A stretch of 64,000 nt of DNA from Emydura subglobosa (taxonomy: Eukaryota; Chordata; Testudines; Chelidae): the NCBI GenBank assembly GCA_007922225.1, contig ML680086.1, positions 13,492,540 through 13,556,539 of the forward strand, read 5' to 3'. A program made the position numbers and the translations under genes. The notes beneath the pieces were generated by a model. It had not been told where the DNA came from. It did no database searches and was given only the letters and a program-made list of their open reading frames with translations. Below are positions 1 through 12,500 of this stretch, piece after piece. The stretch's first letter is position 1. Every line of letters starts with the position of its first letter.

Positions 1-1340
1 GGGCGATTAATACTGGTGGAGCAGAGAGGAACAGAAGTTTAGTCTTTAGTATATTCTATCAGTGCTAATGCACTTCATTGGGCCTCTGTAATTTACTTTT
101 CTTAAATATTTTAAAACTCTGTTTTTCTGTTCCATTGCTCCTTGTGCAAGAGGCAGAGATGCCACTGACTGGCTCATTTAAAGTGAGGGCTAATCAGGTT
201 TCTCTTCGTAAGCGATGGAAAAAGCCAAATTACCAGGCCCAGGCCTCCAAATCTAAATGCCAGCTAGACCTTTTGCATGAGTAGCTGACCCTCTGTGTGT
301 GAAAATTCAATGTCTGGGTGCCCAGCAGTTCCATCTGAAGATGCAAAACAGATGCAAAAGTGGAAGTATGGATTTGGAGGCCAGATTAAAAAGAGAGAGG
401 AAAACATAGCCCTTATTTCAATGGGTCCAGTCACACACACAGCTTCTTTCGAGAGACCAGCAGATTAAATGGGGCATACAATTTAGATTTTGTGTACACA
501 CACGTGCACACCCCTGATCCCTCCCTCCACCCAGAAAACACCTGAACAGAACATAAATTCTTTCCATATCTAAAACCCAGAAGATACACTGCTGTCATTC
601 TTTACATATATAATCTCTCTAGAGCATTTGAAATAAAGCAAAGAAAATAAACTTTTCCTTCAGTGTTTGCCACCAGTGTCAGGCAGGTTCCTGAAGCTTT
701 CAAGTGAAATTGACTGAAAGCAAAATGTGAAAGGGACAAGTCTCCTTTTGTTGTCCAAGTTGTGAGAGGTGCAAACTGTTAAGCCCAAAGCATAAGGAGT
801 GAAAGTAAATGAGATTTTTAGTTCCTTCCGTTTTATAACGATCTAAAGTGCTTTCGGTAAAACAGTTGCACTGGTTGTGGAGAGTTAAAAATTATGGGGT
901 GAAATACTGGCCCCAGGGAGAGTTGTAACATGGATTTCAGCCAGGGTTTTGAAGCTGGAAATGGCTTTTTAAAAGGGAGCAGTGAACTGTGTTTTTTAAA
1001 TAATGTTCTTTAAATATCAACAACCACAAGTCATCCATTGAAGCAAGTTCTTGAAAGCTGGAAAATAACACCCCCATCACCACCACTTGCTAGAGACCCC
1101 ATCCTTCAAACAGGCGTGCATTTAGCCACCTTCAGGTGGATAGTCCTGTCAGCTTCAGAGGTACTACACTTGCCTGTGTTCAGGTAAGCAGGTGTGTAAC
1201 CAACTAGGTGTGCAGGACCTAGTTTTATACCAACACTTTTAAAACCAATTGTGTGTATTTGATCCCCCTGCTCCTCCCTCAGACCTCTGTTCCAGGTTCT
1301 GTAGGACAAAACCCCCAAGTCTGGCCCATGGCGGGGGTGG

Positions 1341-1376
1341 GTGTGTGGGTGTGTGTGTGTGGGGGGGGGGGGGGGG
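1341..1376. repeat. TG microsatellite and 16-G run
   Basis: Interrupted GTGTGT units lead into 16 consecutive G at 1361-1376, followed by ACACACA. The tract could form G-quadruplex DNA and will vary in length. Confidence 0.9.
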
Positions 1377-4300
1377 ATACACACACAATGGCTGTTCAGA
1401 AGTTAATTGGTCACTGTTTTGGCGGGAGGGGTGAGAGGATGTTAGTTTTTTTTCCTAAATACAATCCAGAAAACAGCACTCTGTCTGGGGTTATGTAGAA
1501 TTGCTTACCCTTTGGAGGTGAAATTAGCGTGTCAGGGACTTGTTGCTTACAGAGGAGGTTGGCATGGGTGTTTACATTTTTGCTGTGATTGCACCCATGT
1601 ATAAATGCCTTAAAAAGCAGGTCAGCTTCTTTTCTATATATTGAGATTTAAAATAATAAAAAGACACCCAACCAAGGCTCTAGGCAACTTAACGTGATCA
1701 AGAACTCAATAAATAAAATCCATATCCAAGCTGTTTCCTTCAGCAGTGAGGGAAAACCTCTGGACACCTCTGTCACTGGTGTTTTGGTTTTGTCCTTTTT
1801 TCCTCTTCTATAATCGCAGCTGGGCTGACAGCTTCAGCGCTGCTAACACCCACGCCAGGTCTGTGCTGCAAACCCGCCTTCCTCTGTTGTCATCCGCGCC
1901 TGTTAACGTTCCACTGGAACGCTGGCATCTCAATAGCCTTGAAGAGGCAGCAGAATGTGCCGCTGAACCAACCACACACAAACCCAGCGTGGAAACGTCC
2001 TCCCTTGGTGAGAAGATGGTACCCTTGCAGGCTTCCCTTTCCCCATCAGTCACGTCCATCCTCCTCTTGGTGTAGGGTTAATCCTTTTCTGTTTTCCCTG
2101 CCATGTTGGAAAGCAGTAACGTGGCAGACCCAGGGCTCTTGGCACACCCACTGAGGCCTGGAAATAATAAATGGGTAATTACTTGACCTAATCACTGAAG
2201 CCTGAGCCTCGAACTGCAGGCCCTTAAGACTGGTCATCTGTGAGCAGTGTCTCTGGAGTGTGGCTGGAAAGGGGTTTTAAGTGGATTATATCAATGCTTT
2301 CCTGTTATGCTACCAAGGGACTCTCTGCAGCCCCCTTCCTGGTGAGTAGGTCTGCACCTGTGTGTTACCAGGAGCACACATGTTCTCTGCAGACAGATCT
2401 TCATCTGAAACTGACTGGCTTGGGCTTTGTGAGTCAGCACTTGGGTGAGTGTAAATCTAGGAGAATTATTAGGTGGGGGTTTTCCCTCTGAATGTCAGTC
2501 TGCTGTGGTTGCTGTACATGGAGATTGTGTGGGCACATTAGCTAATTAGTGGGGGGACTGTTATGCAGTGAGCAGGCCAGGCTGGGTATCACATTTCCAT
2601 CTCCTGAGCCGGTACATCTGCTTGCACTTTCACTGCCTCACTCCTGCCCTCTCTCTCTGCCTCGACTATCCATCACCCGCTCAGCGGATCTGCCCAAGAA
2701 ACTATGGGTGATGGATGGGCAGGACTGGCGACTGTGGGGTGGCTGCTTCCTACTGCATCTGAAATAACAGTGCCTTGGGCTGCTGGGCCTCTCCAGCTGT
2801 AATCGGTGTGGCTCAAGTCATGCCCTTGGTGAGTAGAAGGGTGTCAAAGGCCCTATGGGCCCCCCAGCTCAGGGAGGGCAGGGAGCGCGCCTCTGGCATC
2901 ACTTTCCCCCTTTCCTTGCGGCCTGCGGAAGCCCTTTTGTGAGGCTGGGGGTCTTGTGAGTTTGTGAGGAGAAGGTCATTAGTCAGCATTAGCTGCAGGG
3001 CACACCCCCTCCATGCTGTTACTGCTATTCCGTCTCCCATCCCTGCCAAGGGGAAGGTGCAGGGCAAGGTGCTGGAAATGTATCCTGGCATGGAGCTGGG
3101 AGAGTTTTGGTGGGGACAGGCAGCCCTGGAGCCAGTGAGGTGGCAGGGATAGCATGGACCTCTTGTTGATCCCCAAGGCCTGCTGGCTTGGAGATTTGAC
3201 CGTCCTGCCCTCTCTGCATACTCTGGGGGAATAATGCAAATGAAAGCTCCTGGAGTTCCCCATCCCTTCCACAGGCTTTTCCCAACATAGGAGACAGTCC
3301 GGGCCTGTGATTCTCAAGTGTCATGTGAGAGCTGAGAGTCTGAGTCTCACTGAACTGGGAGTCGCTTCCACATCCCGTTGGCTGCAGGAGTTGGGTGGGC
3401 AGGGGCCAGCAGTGGCTTCCAAACCCCCATGTTAAAGGGACACCCTTTGGAACCAGTTTGGCTGTCTGCAGGTGGGCTCAGACTTTTGACTCTTTTCCCA
3501 GAGCTGTTTGCCTTTGCTCCCAAGGCCCTGCCTAGGTTGATTTGCACGAGGATCTGAGCGCTAGAGCACCACGTGCATGTGTGATCAGTGACTAACCACT
3601 ATTGCTATTGCCCGGGGGCGGGGCAGTGATGTGGCTAAGTATCATGTGAGACTGTCGTTACAGTGCCAGTTTATCATCCCTGACCTGTAGCCCGAGATGG
3701 CTGGGTTCTTCCCTGGGCTCTGAGAATGGCCTGCTTGGAGAATTAGAGTTTGTTGCATAGGCATGTGTGCTGGCTCCCAGCTGCCATGGATTATAGCAGG
3801 CTGCGATTCAGGCTGAGTGTGCTGTCTCTTGTCCTCCACTCTCTCTCAGCTCTTTGGGAGTCTCTGGGTATGGAGAAGGACCCTCATGGCAGGGAGAACT
3901 TTCTGCCAGATTCTCCATTGGCATGATGCACAGTGGGGGAGTGTGAAATGTAGGTATAGAGTGGGGAAGGAATGGAAAGCAAACACATGTTGTCTGTTTC
4001 TCATGCATGCATCATGGAAAATGAGAGTGGGGAGGCTGGAAAAAGGCAGACGGTGCCAGTAAGAGCAAATATTTAAAGAGAGATGATGAGCTTGTCTCTG
4101 CCGCTGTCTGGTGGGTTTCAGATCTTATCTCTCTCCCAAGTAAGAGGGCTGTCTGGCTTCAGTGCTTGTGGCACAGGAATTGGATAAACTTTAGTCTTTC
4201 CCATGGAGATGTATTTATTGCATAGGAAAGTGAGGGCATAAGGGCCCTGGCTAGAGTCCAGCATGGTAGGAGCTGGAGCTCTGAAAGCTTCTCCAAAACG

Positions 4301-5835
4301 GCTCTGCTAATGTACCCTGCAGTCCTGTAACACCACCTACTGTCCCAATCCCCACAGTGCTTCGCTGATGCATCTCTTTTGTGACCACAGCTCCTCTTGA
4401 TGCTCCTGTCCTGCATGTCCAAACTCCTGTCTCTGCCCCTTCATCCTTAACTGCTGTGTCCCCTACTGTTCCAGTCCTGGGCCCCACAAACTTAGATCTG
4501 CCCCTCAGTCCTGACCCACTAAATCTCAGGCTTTTCCAGTTCTTCACCTCACTTCAGGAATGAAGTGGTGGCTTGTTGGGAGATAGAGACAAATAGCCTG
4601 GTTCTTGCTCTCAGGGGGCATGTCCCCTTGTGAACTGAAACCCTTGTCCCTAGAGGTAAAGGCTAATGCAATAGCCTGGTGCGCCATTGCTACCTATGGA
4701 TAGGTTTTCTCTTGTAACCTCCCCATCCCACACATGCACCCCTTAATAAGCCCCAAGCCTCCCTCTAGCAGGACTTGAGGATCAGTACTTAATGTACAAA
4801 GTGCACCTCCTGTATTAGTGCTAATGGGGAGCAACAAGTCGGGACCCACCTTCCTTGTCTGTACTGTGATCTGATGGCTTCGGGTCATAGCTCTAGCGCG
4901 TGATAGCTGCTTTCTGGGACCTTCACCCTTAGGTGTCCTGCTGACTGTTGGTGATGGTCCCATTCTTCCTCTTCCTCCTGATGTTCTGAATGAGGCCAGC
5001 TGACTTTCCCTGTATCTTGGACCTGGGATGCAACACGCATGTGATGGAAGGTGGGCAGCGAGTTCCCAGCAAGAGAGCTGTGATGCTTCTGCAGGAAGCT
5101 CTGAAAGGAAAGTCACTTCCTGGCTGTAGCAATGTGGTTCAATGCTGAGCTGTTGGCAAGGGCTCCCCTTGCACAGGCGGTACCCTGCTTGGCAGAGGGT
5201 GGACAGGAGGCGAGGAGATGGATGAGTGCCTTTGCCTTGCTCAATAATGTCCCCTATGGCCACTTTAACGATCTGCATCCACAGTCTCCGAAGGGTATCC
5301 TGACTAGACCTTGGCCACCGTGCAGAGCTTCAAAGATGGAGAGCTGTGAAACACTGGGGATTCGCAGACGGGAGGACCCGCTGCTTCCACAGAGGGGATG
5401 ACATGGAAGATAAAAGCAGCTGACACACAAATGATGGGGTGATGATATAGGAACTATCTCCTTGGCCCTCCCCATTTTCTCTCCCCCTGTGGCTCCTCTA
5501 TTGTGATTCATTTCCTGTGGCTGATCCTAAAATAGAAATCGCATGTGGCACTCACCCAGCACTGTGCATGCTTCATCCTCCAGCGTCTGGCATTGTGCTC
5601 CCTTGGAATCCCTTCCCCGCCTGCCCCCATGCTACCCCGTTGGATGCATGCTGAATCCAGCCTCCTGAGGCCCTGGCAGTTGTGTTCTGTGCATGTGTGC
5701 ATGCCTACTCTGGATTGCACAAGACCCTGTAGAACTCCATGAATGTGTTGTGACCCTTCCGTGCCCAGGGTAGATTCCTGAAAATGCCAAGGTCAGGGCA
5801 GGCTGCAAAAGGAGAGCAGATTCTCCCAGCACTGG

Positions 5836-6725
5836 TGGATGGCACTGAAGCCAGATTTCCCAACCAGCCACAAACTGTGCTTTTGATTCCCCATGCTGGT
5901 TATCAAGAAGCCAGTATACAATTACACACAGCCCCCTTTACTGCATTCCAGTCTCTGGCTCCCAATCAGCCACTTGGTCCAGTGAAGAGACCAGTTATTT
6001 AAACTCTGTGCTGCTTACTAAAAAGGTTCCCTCTGACCCCAAAGGGTCAGCCACAGTACCAGATCAATATAAGTTTGGATCTTACCCAAAATACCACGCT
6101 GCCAGCCAATCCTTTAGTAACTAAAACTAAAGGTTTATTATAAAAAGAAAGGAACAAACAATAAGAGAAATGTTAAAGGAATAAAGCAATCAGATACATA
6201 CAAATGATTTGAAAGTCCATATACATCAGGTTTCTAGAAAAACTGTGGAGTTTGCAGGCTTGTATAGTCCTCTGGTATACATCCAGTAGCTAGATGGGCC
6301 TCAGTCCTTCGTTTCACAGCTTCAGTTGCAGATGTCTTTATCCAGAGGTAGGCTGGTAGCTGAAGTTGAATCCCGACTGAAGAACAAAATGGATTCCCAG
6401 GCCTTTGCGTTCTATACCCTCTGGCCCTTCCCATACTGTTTGTGGAATTTTACAGGAACAAAATGGAGTTCAGAGTCACATGAGCAAGTCCTGGTGACTC
6501 ATCAGGTGTACCTCCTGGCTTTTCCCGCTGGACCCCTTGCATCTGTGGATGTCTCAATGGGCCATTCAGCAGGCTATTGTGCTGCTGCCACCTTGTCTAG
6601 GGTGTGTCTCATACAGCACAATTTGAAATACAGCTATATCAAATATATCCATAACTTCCATTACACATATAACACATGAACATAAGTATTATCATCTTAC
6701 TTAGCATATTATAGCCTTTCTAACA
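5836..6725 (-). mobile_element. Antisense retroviral-type LTR, copy 1 (ends approximate)
   Basis: The plus strand begins near TGG and ends TTTCTAACA, so the minus strand begins TGTTAGAAA. It contains an antisense AATAAA context (GGTTTATTATAAAAAG near 6132). It shares blocks in the same order with 37665-38533, for example CTTACCCAAA at about 6080 and ATCAAGAAGCC near 5902. No internal retroviral genes were seen beside it, so it is probably a solo LTR. Confidence 0.6.
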
Positions 6726-7944
6726 GTACCTGACATGGCATATCTTACATAAATTATTATGATTTTGACATACTGATGTCACATAATATAATAAATTCCC
6801 CCTCTTCCCCACCCCAATCCAGCCAGCGTGATACCCCCAATGTGAGACTGGTGTAGAAGGGAGTAATCAGAGCTCCTGAATACACCTCAAGGGCCCCCCT
6901 GATCCAGCCAGCGTGACGTGTTATTTCTCCATTGTAAGAGATTAAACCATCTTTATCTCACACTCTTTCCAGAGGAAGCTGTTTGTGTGCCATTAGGGCC
7001 ACCTGCTTCCTGGTAGGGGAGGTAACATTATTGATCTAGCGTTCTGGATGGCTCTGCGTCACTGGCTCTGCGGTTTATTTGGCTGCTTGAAGAGGGAGGG
7101 GGGGCAGGCTAGGGCCGGGTGTTGGGCCTGCTGCCTTTTTCTGCAGAATGATCTGACTCTAGCTCTCTGTCCTGTGAACAGAAGCATGTCCTCCCTGCTG
7201 TGTGGATGACTCCCAGGTTAGCATCACTTTGGTGCTGGTGCAGAAAAATACTTGCAAACGAGACACCCAGGCTTCCCTTCTGGGATCCTTGCAGACACGA
7301 GCGGTCTCTGTGCACCGCTGCTCTGTGCAGGCACACGCCTGGTCTCCCCCCACAAACAGGCAGGGTCTCCTTGCTAGTAGTGTCATCACACGCAGCAGTA
7401 AAATGGTACCAAGCTGTTTTCTGGCTGTTCCTGCTTGTGCTGTTCACGATGCCCGCTTGTGTCTCTCTCTCTAGGGCTGCCACCCCTGCTAGTCTCTTCC
7501 CTCTTGGAGATCACCCTTATTTCAGTGAGAGGTTTGATTCACTGCATCGTGACTTTGCATCTCCTGAAGGACAACTTTTTTTTTCTCTATTTGACTGAAG
7601 CACGTAGGTTGTTCCTGGAATAATTGCATGGGTAATTGTAGGCCAGCCCTGCAAGCCCTTCCCTGTGGGGACTTACGTTGACCTTGGTGGGAGTATGGTG
7701 CATGGCTGGCTTACTGATGCCACACCTGCCTGTTGGTACATGTTCTGGGTTCGTAGGCCCAAGCCTTTCCAACCCCATTTCATAGGGCTGTTTCCTTCCA
7801 TTCTCAGCCAGCCTAGTTCTTAGTCTCTGTTAGGCACCAGGCAAAGCGTGCCACTGCCCCCGTCAGAATCTGACGACATGGTGATCCAAACTGAAGAGAC
7901 CATAACCTGCTGTCCTGTACTGTTACCCTGGTAGCCCCTTATGC

Positions 7945-9106
7945 ACATTGAACATGAGATGAAATTTAGTAGTGTAAGGTCATGCACTTAGGGACTAAGA
8001 ACAAGAATTTTTGCTATAACCTTGGGACTTATCAATTGGAAGCGATGGAGGAGGAGAAAGCTTGGTGTATTGGTCAATCACAGGATGACTATGAGCCTAC
8101 ATTTGACTGAGACTATGTGACACATTTACGACCCTGGAGTGCATCAGGTGAGGTATTCCAGTAGAAATAGGGACGCGTTAATACCCTTGTACAAAGCAGT
8201 GGTGAGACCTCGTTTGGAATACTGTCTACAATTCTGGTTTCATGTGTTTAAGAAAGATGAATTCAAACTGGATGGGCACAGAGAAGGGCTTCTAGGATGA
8301 TCAGAAGATTGGCAAACCTACCATAGGAGAGGGAGACTTAAGTAGCTTGGCTTCTTGAGCCTGACAAAACGAAGGCTGAGGGGAGATATGGTTGCTCTCT
8401 ATAAAAACATCAGAGAGAGAAACACCAGGGAGGGGGAGGAGCTGTTTAAGGGCCAATGTTGGCACAAGAACAAATGGATATAAATTGGCCGTCCGCTAAT
8501 TTCAAGCCTACGCTTGTTGGAGGTTTCCAGCCATTGGAGGAGTGAAGTTCTGCCAACAGCCTTCCAAGGGGAGCAGTGGGGGCAAAAAAGCCTAACTTGT
8601 TTCAAATCTGAGCTTGATAACTTTATGCAAAGGGGTGGTATGATGAGGTTGCCTACAATGGCGCATGGCCTGTCCGTGGTTGCTATTAGCAATTATCTCC
8701 AGTGGCCAGACGTGGGACGCGATTAGGGGCGGGTTCTGATTTACCATAGAGAATTCTTTTCCAGGTGTCTGGCTGGTGGGTCTTACCCACATGCTCTAGG
8801 ACTAACTGATTGCCATATTTGGGGTCACGAAGGAATTTTCCCGCAGGTCAGATTGTCGGAGACCCTGGGAGTTATTCACCTTCCTCTGCAGCATGGGGCA
8901 CAGGTCACTTGCTGGTTTGAGCTTGAGTAAATGGGGAGGGTCTCTGTAACTTGACGTCTTTAAATCAAGATTTGAGGACTTCAGTAAGTCAGTTAGAGGT
9001 TATGGGCCTATTACAGGACTGTCTGGGTGAGGTTCTGCAGCCTGCGAGGTGCAGGAGGTCAGGTTAGATGATCTTGTTGGTCCCTTCTGGCCTTCAAGTC
9101 TCTGAG
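7945..9106 (+). mobile_element. CR1 LINE, 3' end portion
   Basis: A long, fairly intact CR1 3' segment. It runs from a conserved block near 7960 (GTAAGGTCATGCACTTAGG) through ACAATTCTGG near 8230 and the 3'UTR to the terminal block CCTTCTGGCCTT at about 9083. It carries no intact ORF, as expected for a 5'-truncated copy. Confidence 0.85.
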
Positions 9107-9470
9107 TAGCTCCAGGCAATTCACATCTAGAGAACAACACAGCCTCCTGAATTGATCTATTCAGTACACCATAGCCCCTTTCCAGCTTTAGGCGCTCTGC
9201 ACTTTGTGAGCGTGAAGGCTTGTATGGTTGAGGATCTCCTCTTTAATCTATCCTGAGGACCGTCCCTGGCTTCCTGCCAGGCAGGGCTAGATGCCCATCT
9301 GTTCTGTGTTTGATTGATGCCAGCTTGGAGTATTTTGGGTGCTTACTTCTCCTTGCTCCCCTCTGGAAATGTTCTGCTTTATGGGAAGAGCAGCGAGGTT
9401 TTGGGTTCTTAGTTGCATTAAAGCAGAGTTTCTAACTGCGTTTGTTCTCCTCCTTCCTCTGCTGAGCTAG

Positions 9471-9555
9471 GATTTCAGCTAAGGATTTGAAAAACATGCT
9501 GTCCCAGGTCAACTATCGAGTCCCAAACATGAGGTTCCTGCGGGAGAGATTAACG
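9471..9555 (+). CDS. PLCG1: PLCG1 exon 5 (EF-hand region)
   Basis: The first PLCG1 exon seen in the window. It opens with the last base of an Arg codon and reads [15 protein letters not shown] and on to RFLRERLT, essentially identical to human residues about 171-199. The acceptor is CTAG at 9467-9470 and the donor is GTGAGC at 9556. Confidence 0.95.
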
Positions 9556-12500
9556 GTGAGCGCTCGGGCTTTACCCTGATGGGCCACAATCCCTCTCTCC
9601 ATCCCCTCTCTAAACCCAAGGATCCAGAGACTGGTGTGTAGCAAGGCGATAAAGGGTCTCTTACCTTGCTACGCACTGGTCTCTGGACCTGTGGCAGTCT
9701 TCTGCCTGGTTTTAAACAAGAAGTACCTGTGACTCTAATGCTGTGCATTTCGGTGTGCCGGGCTTCACAGCTTCTTCCTACCCTCTTGTATTGGATGAAT
9801 TGGTGCCAAAACCTGGTTCATGCCACTCCCTGGCCCCTATGTGGCCAGCTCGATTTTCTGTCTGACCCTTTTTATGCCCCTCCTCAGCAGCTTGTGTTTA
9901 TTCCTCTCTGATCTTTCCCGTGTTGTGTGGCCCCTGCTCCCCAAGATGCTCAGAGGTGGGGTGCACATTGCTGGCTCCGTACCACCTGTCGCACGTCCTG
10001 TCCTGGCTGAACTGAGCACTGTGGGAGGAGAGAAGTTCGGGCCAGCAGGCGCTGCCTGACCCTACAGCCTTGTGCAAATAATGAGCTGATCCTGCAGCTG
10101 GCTGCGTTGGGTCACCATGGAACCAAGGATGGCTGGGTTGTGGGCAGCTTGCAGACATGCTGAGTTAGTGGGGGCAGGGATGATGGCGCTCTAGCCACTC
10201 CAGCTCCATGGCCACTGAGACCCTCCAGGCTGACTAGCAGGCTGGTTTATACTCTGCCACCTGAGGCTCGTAAAGCACCCGCCCCGTTTTGTAGCCGGAA
10301 GAGCTGGGACATAGAGAGGTGAAAGTGACTCACCTGCAGTTGCAAGGAGACAGTGGCGGAGATGGGGAATAGAACCCAGGAGTTCTGCAATCTCAGCCCC
10401 CGTCTAGTCACGAGATAACCCTGCTTTTCAATGCGTGGCTGATGCGTGAAGACTCCTTTTGTTTTTCACTCACCAGGACCTGGCTGGGGTTTGAATTTCC
10501 TATGAAAACTGCTGCCCCCTGCCCTGTCATCTCCTACCCAGGAGCAGCAGTGCAGAGTAGGTTGCGTAGTGTGCTGAACTCCCAGCGATGGTCTTGCCCT
10601 CCCTGCGGGGACCTCATGCTTCTGCGGAAAATCCCATTGGGGGGGAGGGGGAAGGGGCTGTCCAGGCCACCATTTGGTCTCTCCTGTGATCACGGCTGCT
10701 GTAATATTTCTGCTCCTCTTGGCTTCAGGATGTGGATCAGAGGAACGGGGATATAACGTACAGCCAGTTCGCCCAGCTTTACCGGAGCCTGATGTATGAT
10801 GCCCAGAAACCGGTGAGATGTTTCAAGTTCTCTGTACCAGGGCAGGGGATGGGAGGGACAGAAATGTGCTAGCTGGGAGAGGAGATGGTTTGGAGTGACC
10901 TGATAAAGGGAGTTTGGGTATTGGCATTTCTGTCACTTCACAGAAACTCATGAACTCCTCTGCCTCTCTTCCCTCCCTCTTTGCACTCGTCTGCCTAGGA
11001 CGTGTCTGTCCCGCGCGCTCCCACCCTGGTCTCCCTCTCTCCTTCGCTATGGGAGCATCCCCTTGCTTACCCTCGCCTTGCATCCTCTTTCTTCCCCTGG
11101 CCACAGCTACAACCACCTGTGCGGGGCAAGGGAATGTGTCCGCTCCAGTGCCTAACGACCCCTCATTGGGCCTGCAGGGTTCATGCATTTGCACTGTTGC
11201 TCCCTCCTCCCTAATTTGATTTAACATGGTTGCCCCTCCTGCCGCCTTCCCCTATGCACTAGCTACAGCGCGAGGCGGGCTGCAACGAGCACAGAGCCCC
11301 TGAAGGCTGGGATTCTAGCCCATTTCCAGGTACAGGGAAAGCAACACAGGTAATGGAAAGGGGAGTGTGCACATTTGGTGGCTAGCTGGCAGTGACTCCC
11401 CTCCCCCCACTTTGAGCACTGTGTGTGTGGGATTGCCGTGGATTGCCGGACAATCGGCAAATCTGGCATCAGTGAATCAAATGTTTCATGGTGTAGCCTT
11501 CACCAGCTACACAACCAGGTTATTCCCTTGAGGCTATTAACCAAAGCAATGTGTCCAGAGCACTGGGCTTGGTCTTCTTTTGGAAATTCCGTCATCCTCC
11601 AATCAAGTTTTTCTCCCGGGGGCTCCATTCAAATAACAGCATGATCAGACCCATCCCCGTCCCTTCCAAAGCTTGAGACTGAGAACTTTTGTGTGGTTAG
11701 CATGTAGGATCCTGATCTCTCTCCTGCTGATGAGATCGGAGCATTGTGAGCTAGTCCTTTGGCCTTAGCTGTGTTGGAAGGAAGTTTAACAAAGCGGGGC
11801 AGGTCCTGTTGAAAGGTGGTGTCCAGTGGCCCCACTTAATCATTGCACTTGGTTCCAGCGGTGGGATGGAGCAAGGAAGACCATTGTTCTGCCAGACATC
11901 TCCTAAGATGGAGGGGCAGTGTAGTGGGGGCCATCACTCCTGGAGTGCCCCTGGCAGCCTGGTGCAGCATTGCATTTGTATGTCTGCCTCAGTTTCCCTT
12001 AGTGGGTTTCAACAAGTCCGATGAGGTTTATGTATGTTGAACAGTGCCCCTTCAGGGGTCTAGTTTTTTAACCCAAAGGTGGCACGTTATACAAATTGGC
12101 TTCCACCCCAGCATCTCTAGCTGGAGGGGGGAGGGGCTGAGTTGACCTTCATCCATCAACTCTTGTGTCCAGCTCCCTTATCAGCAAGGTCCCCTTGGCC
12201 TGGGAGCCTCCTCTGGAGCTAGGACCTCCTGTCATCAGCTAAAGAAGGCTCTTTCCTTTTGGGTCAAGGTCCCCACAGAGATCAGGGACCTTTTTGTCTT
12301 GAGTAGCTCTGCTTAGCACAGGCTTTAATCTGAAGAACTGTTGACCTGAGTTCAACTGGGAAAGGTCAGCCAAGGATCCAAGGTTCCAGGGCCATGCGGG
12401 GACCCACAGTGTTATCCCTGCTGCATTCGAGGGCTAGTCTTGCAAAGAAGGTATGTCCGTAGAAATGGAAAGGCTGACGTGTACGTTTTCTTTTGTTGCA

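Larger units (their letters stand above)
1..9470 (+). other. PLCG1 intron (or upstream) sequence
   Basis: No coding exon was recognised. I looked for the human exon 4 product (WLRKQFYSVD) and the PH-domain exons and saw none, so this is probably intron 4. It holds a TG/poly-G tract near 1341-1376, an antisense LTR, a short direct repeat and a long CR1 copy. Positions 377-1340, 1390-5830 and 6920-7940 show nothing I can name. Confidence 0.7.

Noticed and set aside
4381..4563. Proline- and serine-rich 60-codon ORF
   Set aside because: Biased composition, no partner exons, no recognised domain; intronic chance frame.
5132..5401. ORFs of 85-194 codons on both strands at 4694-5511
   Set aside because: Overlapping frames on both strands without splice sites, domain signatures or codon bias.
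1..9470. PLCG1 exons 1-4 within the window
   Set aside because: No match to the PH-domain or WLRKQFYSVD segments could be found by eye; a short diverged exon could still have been missed.
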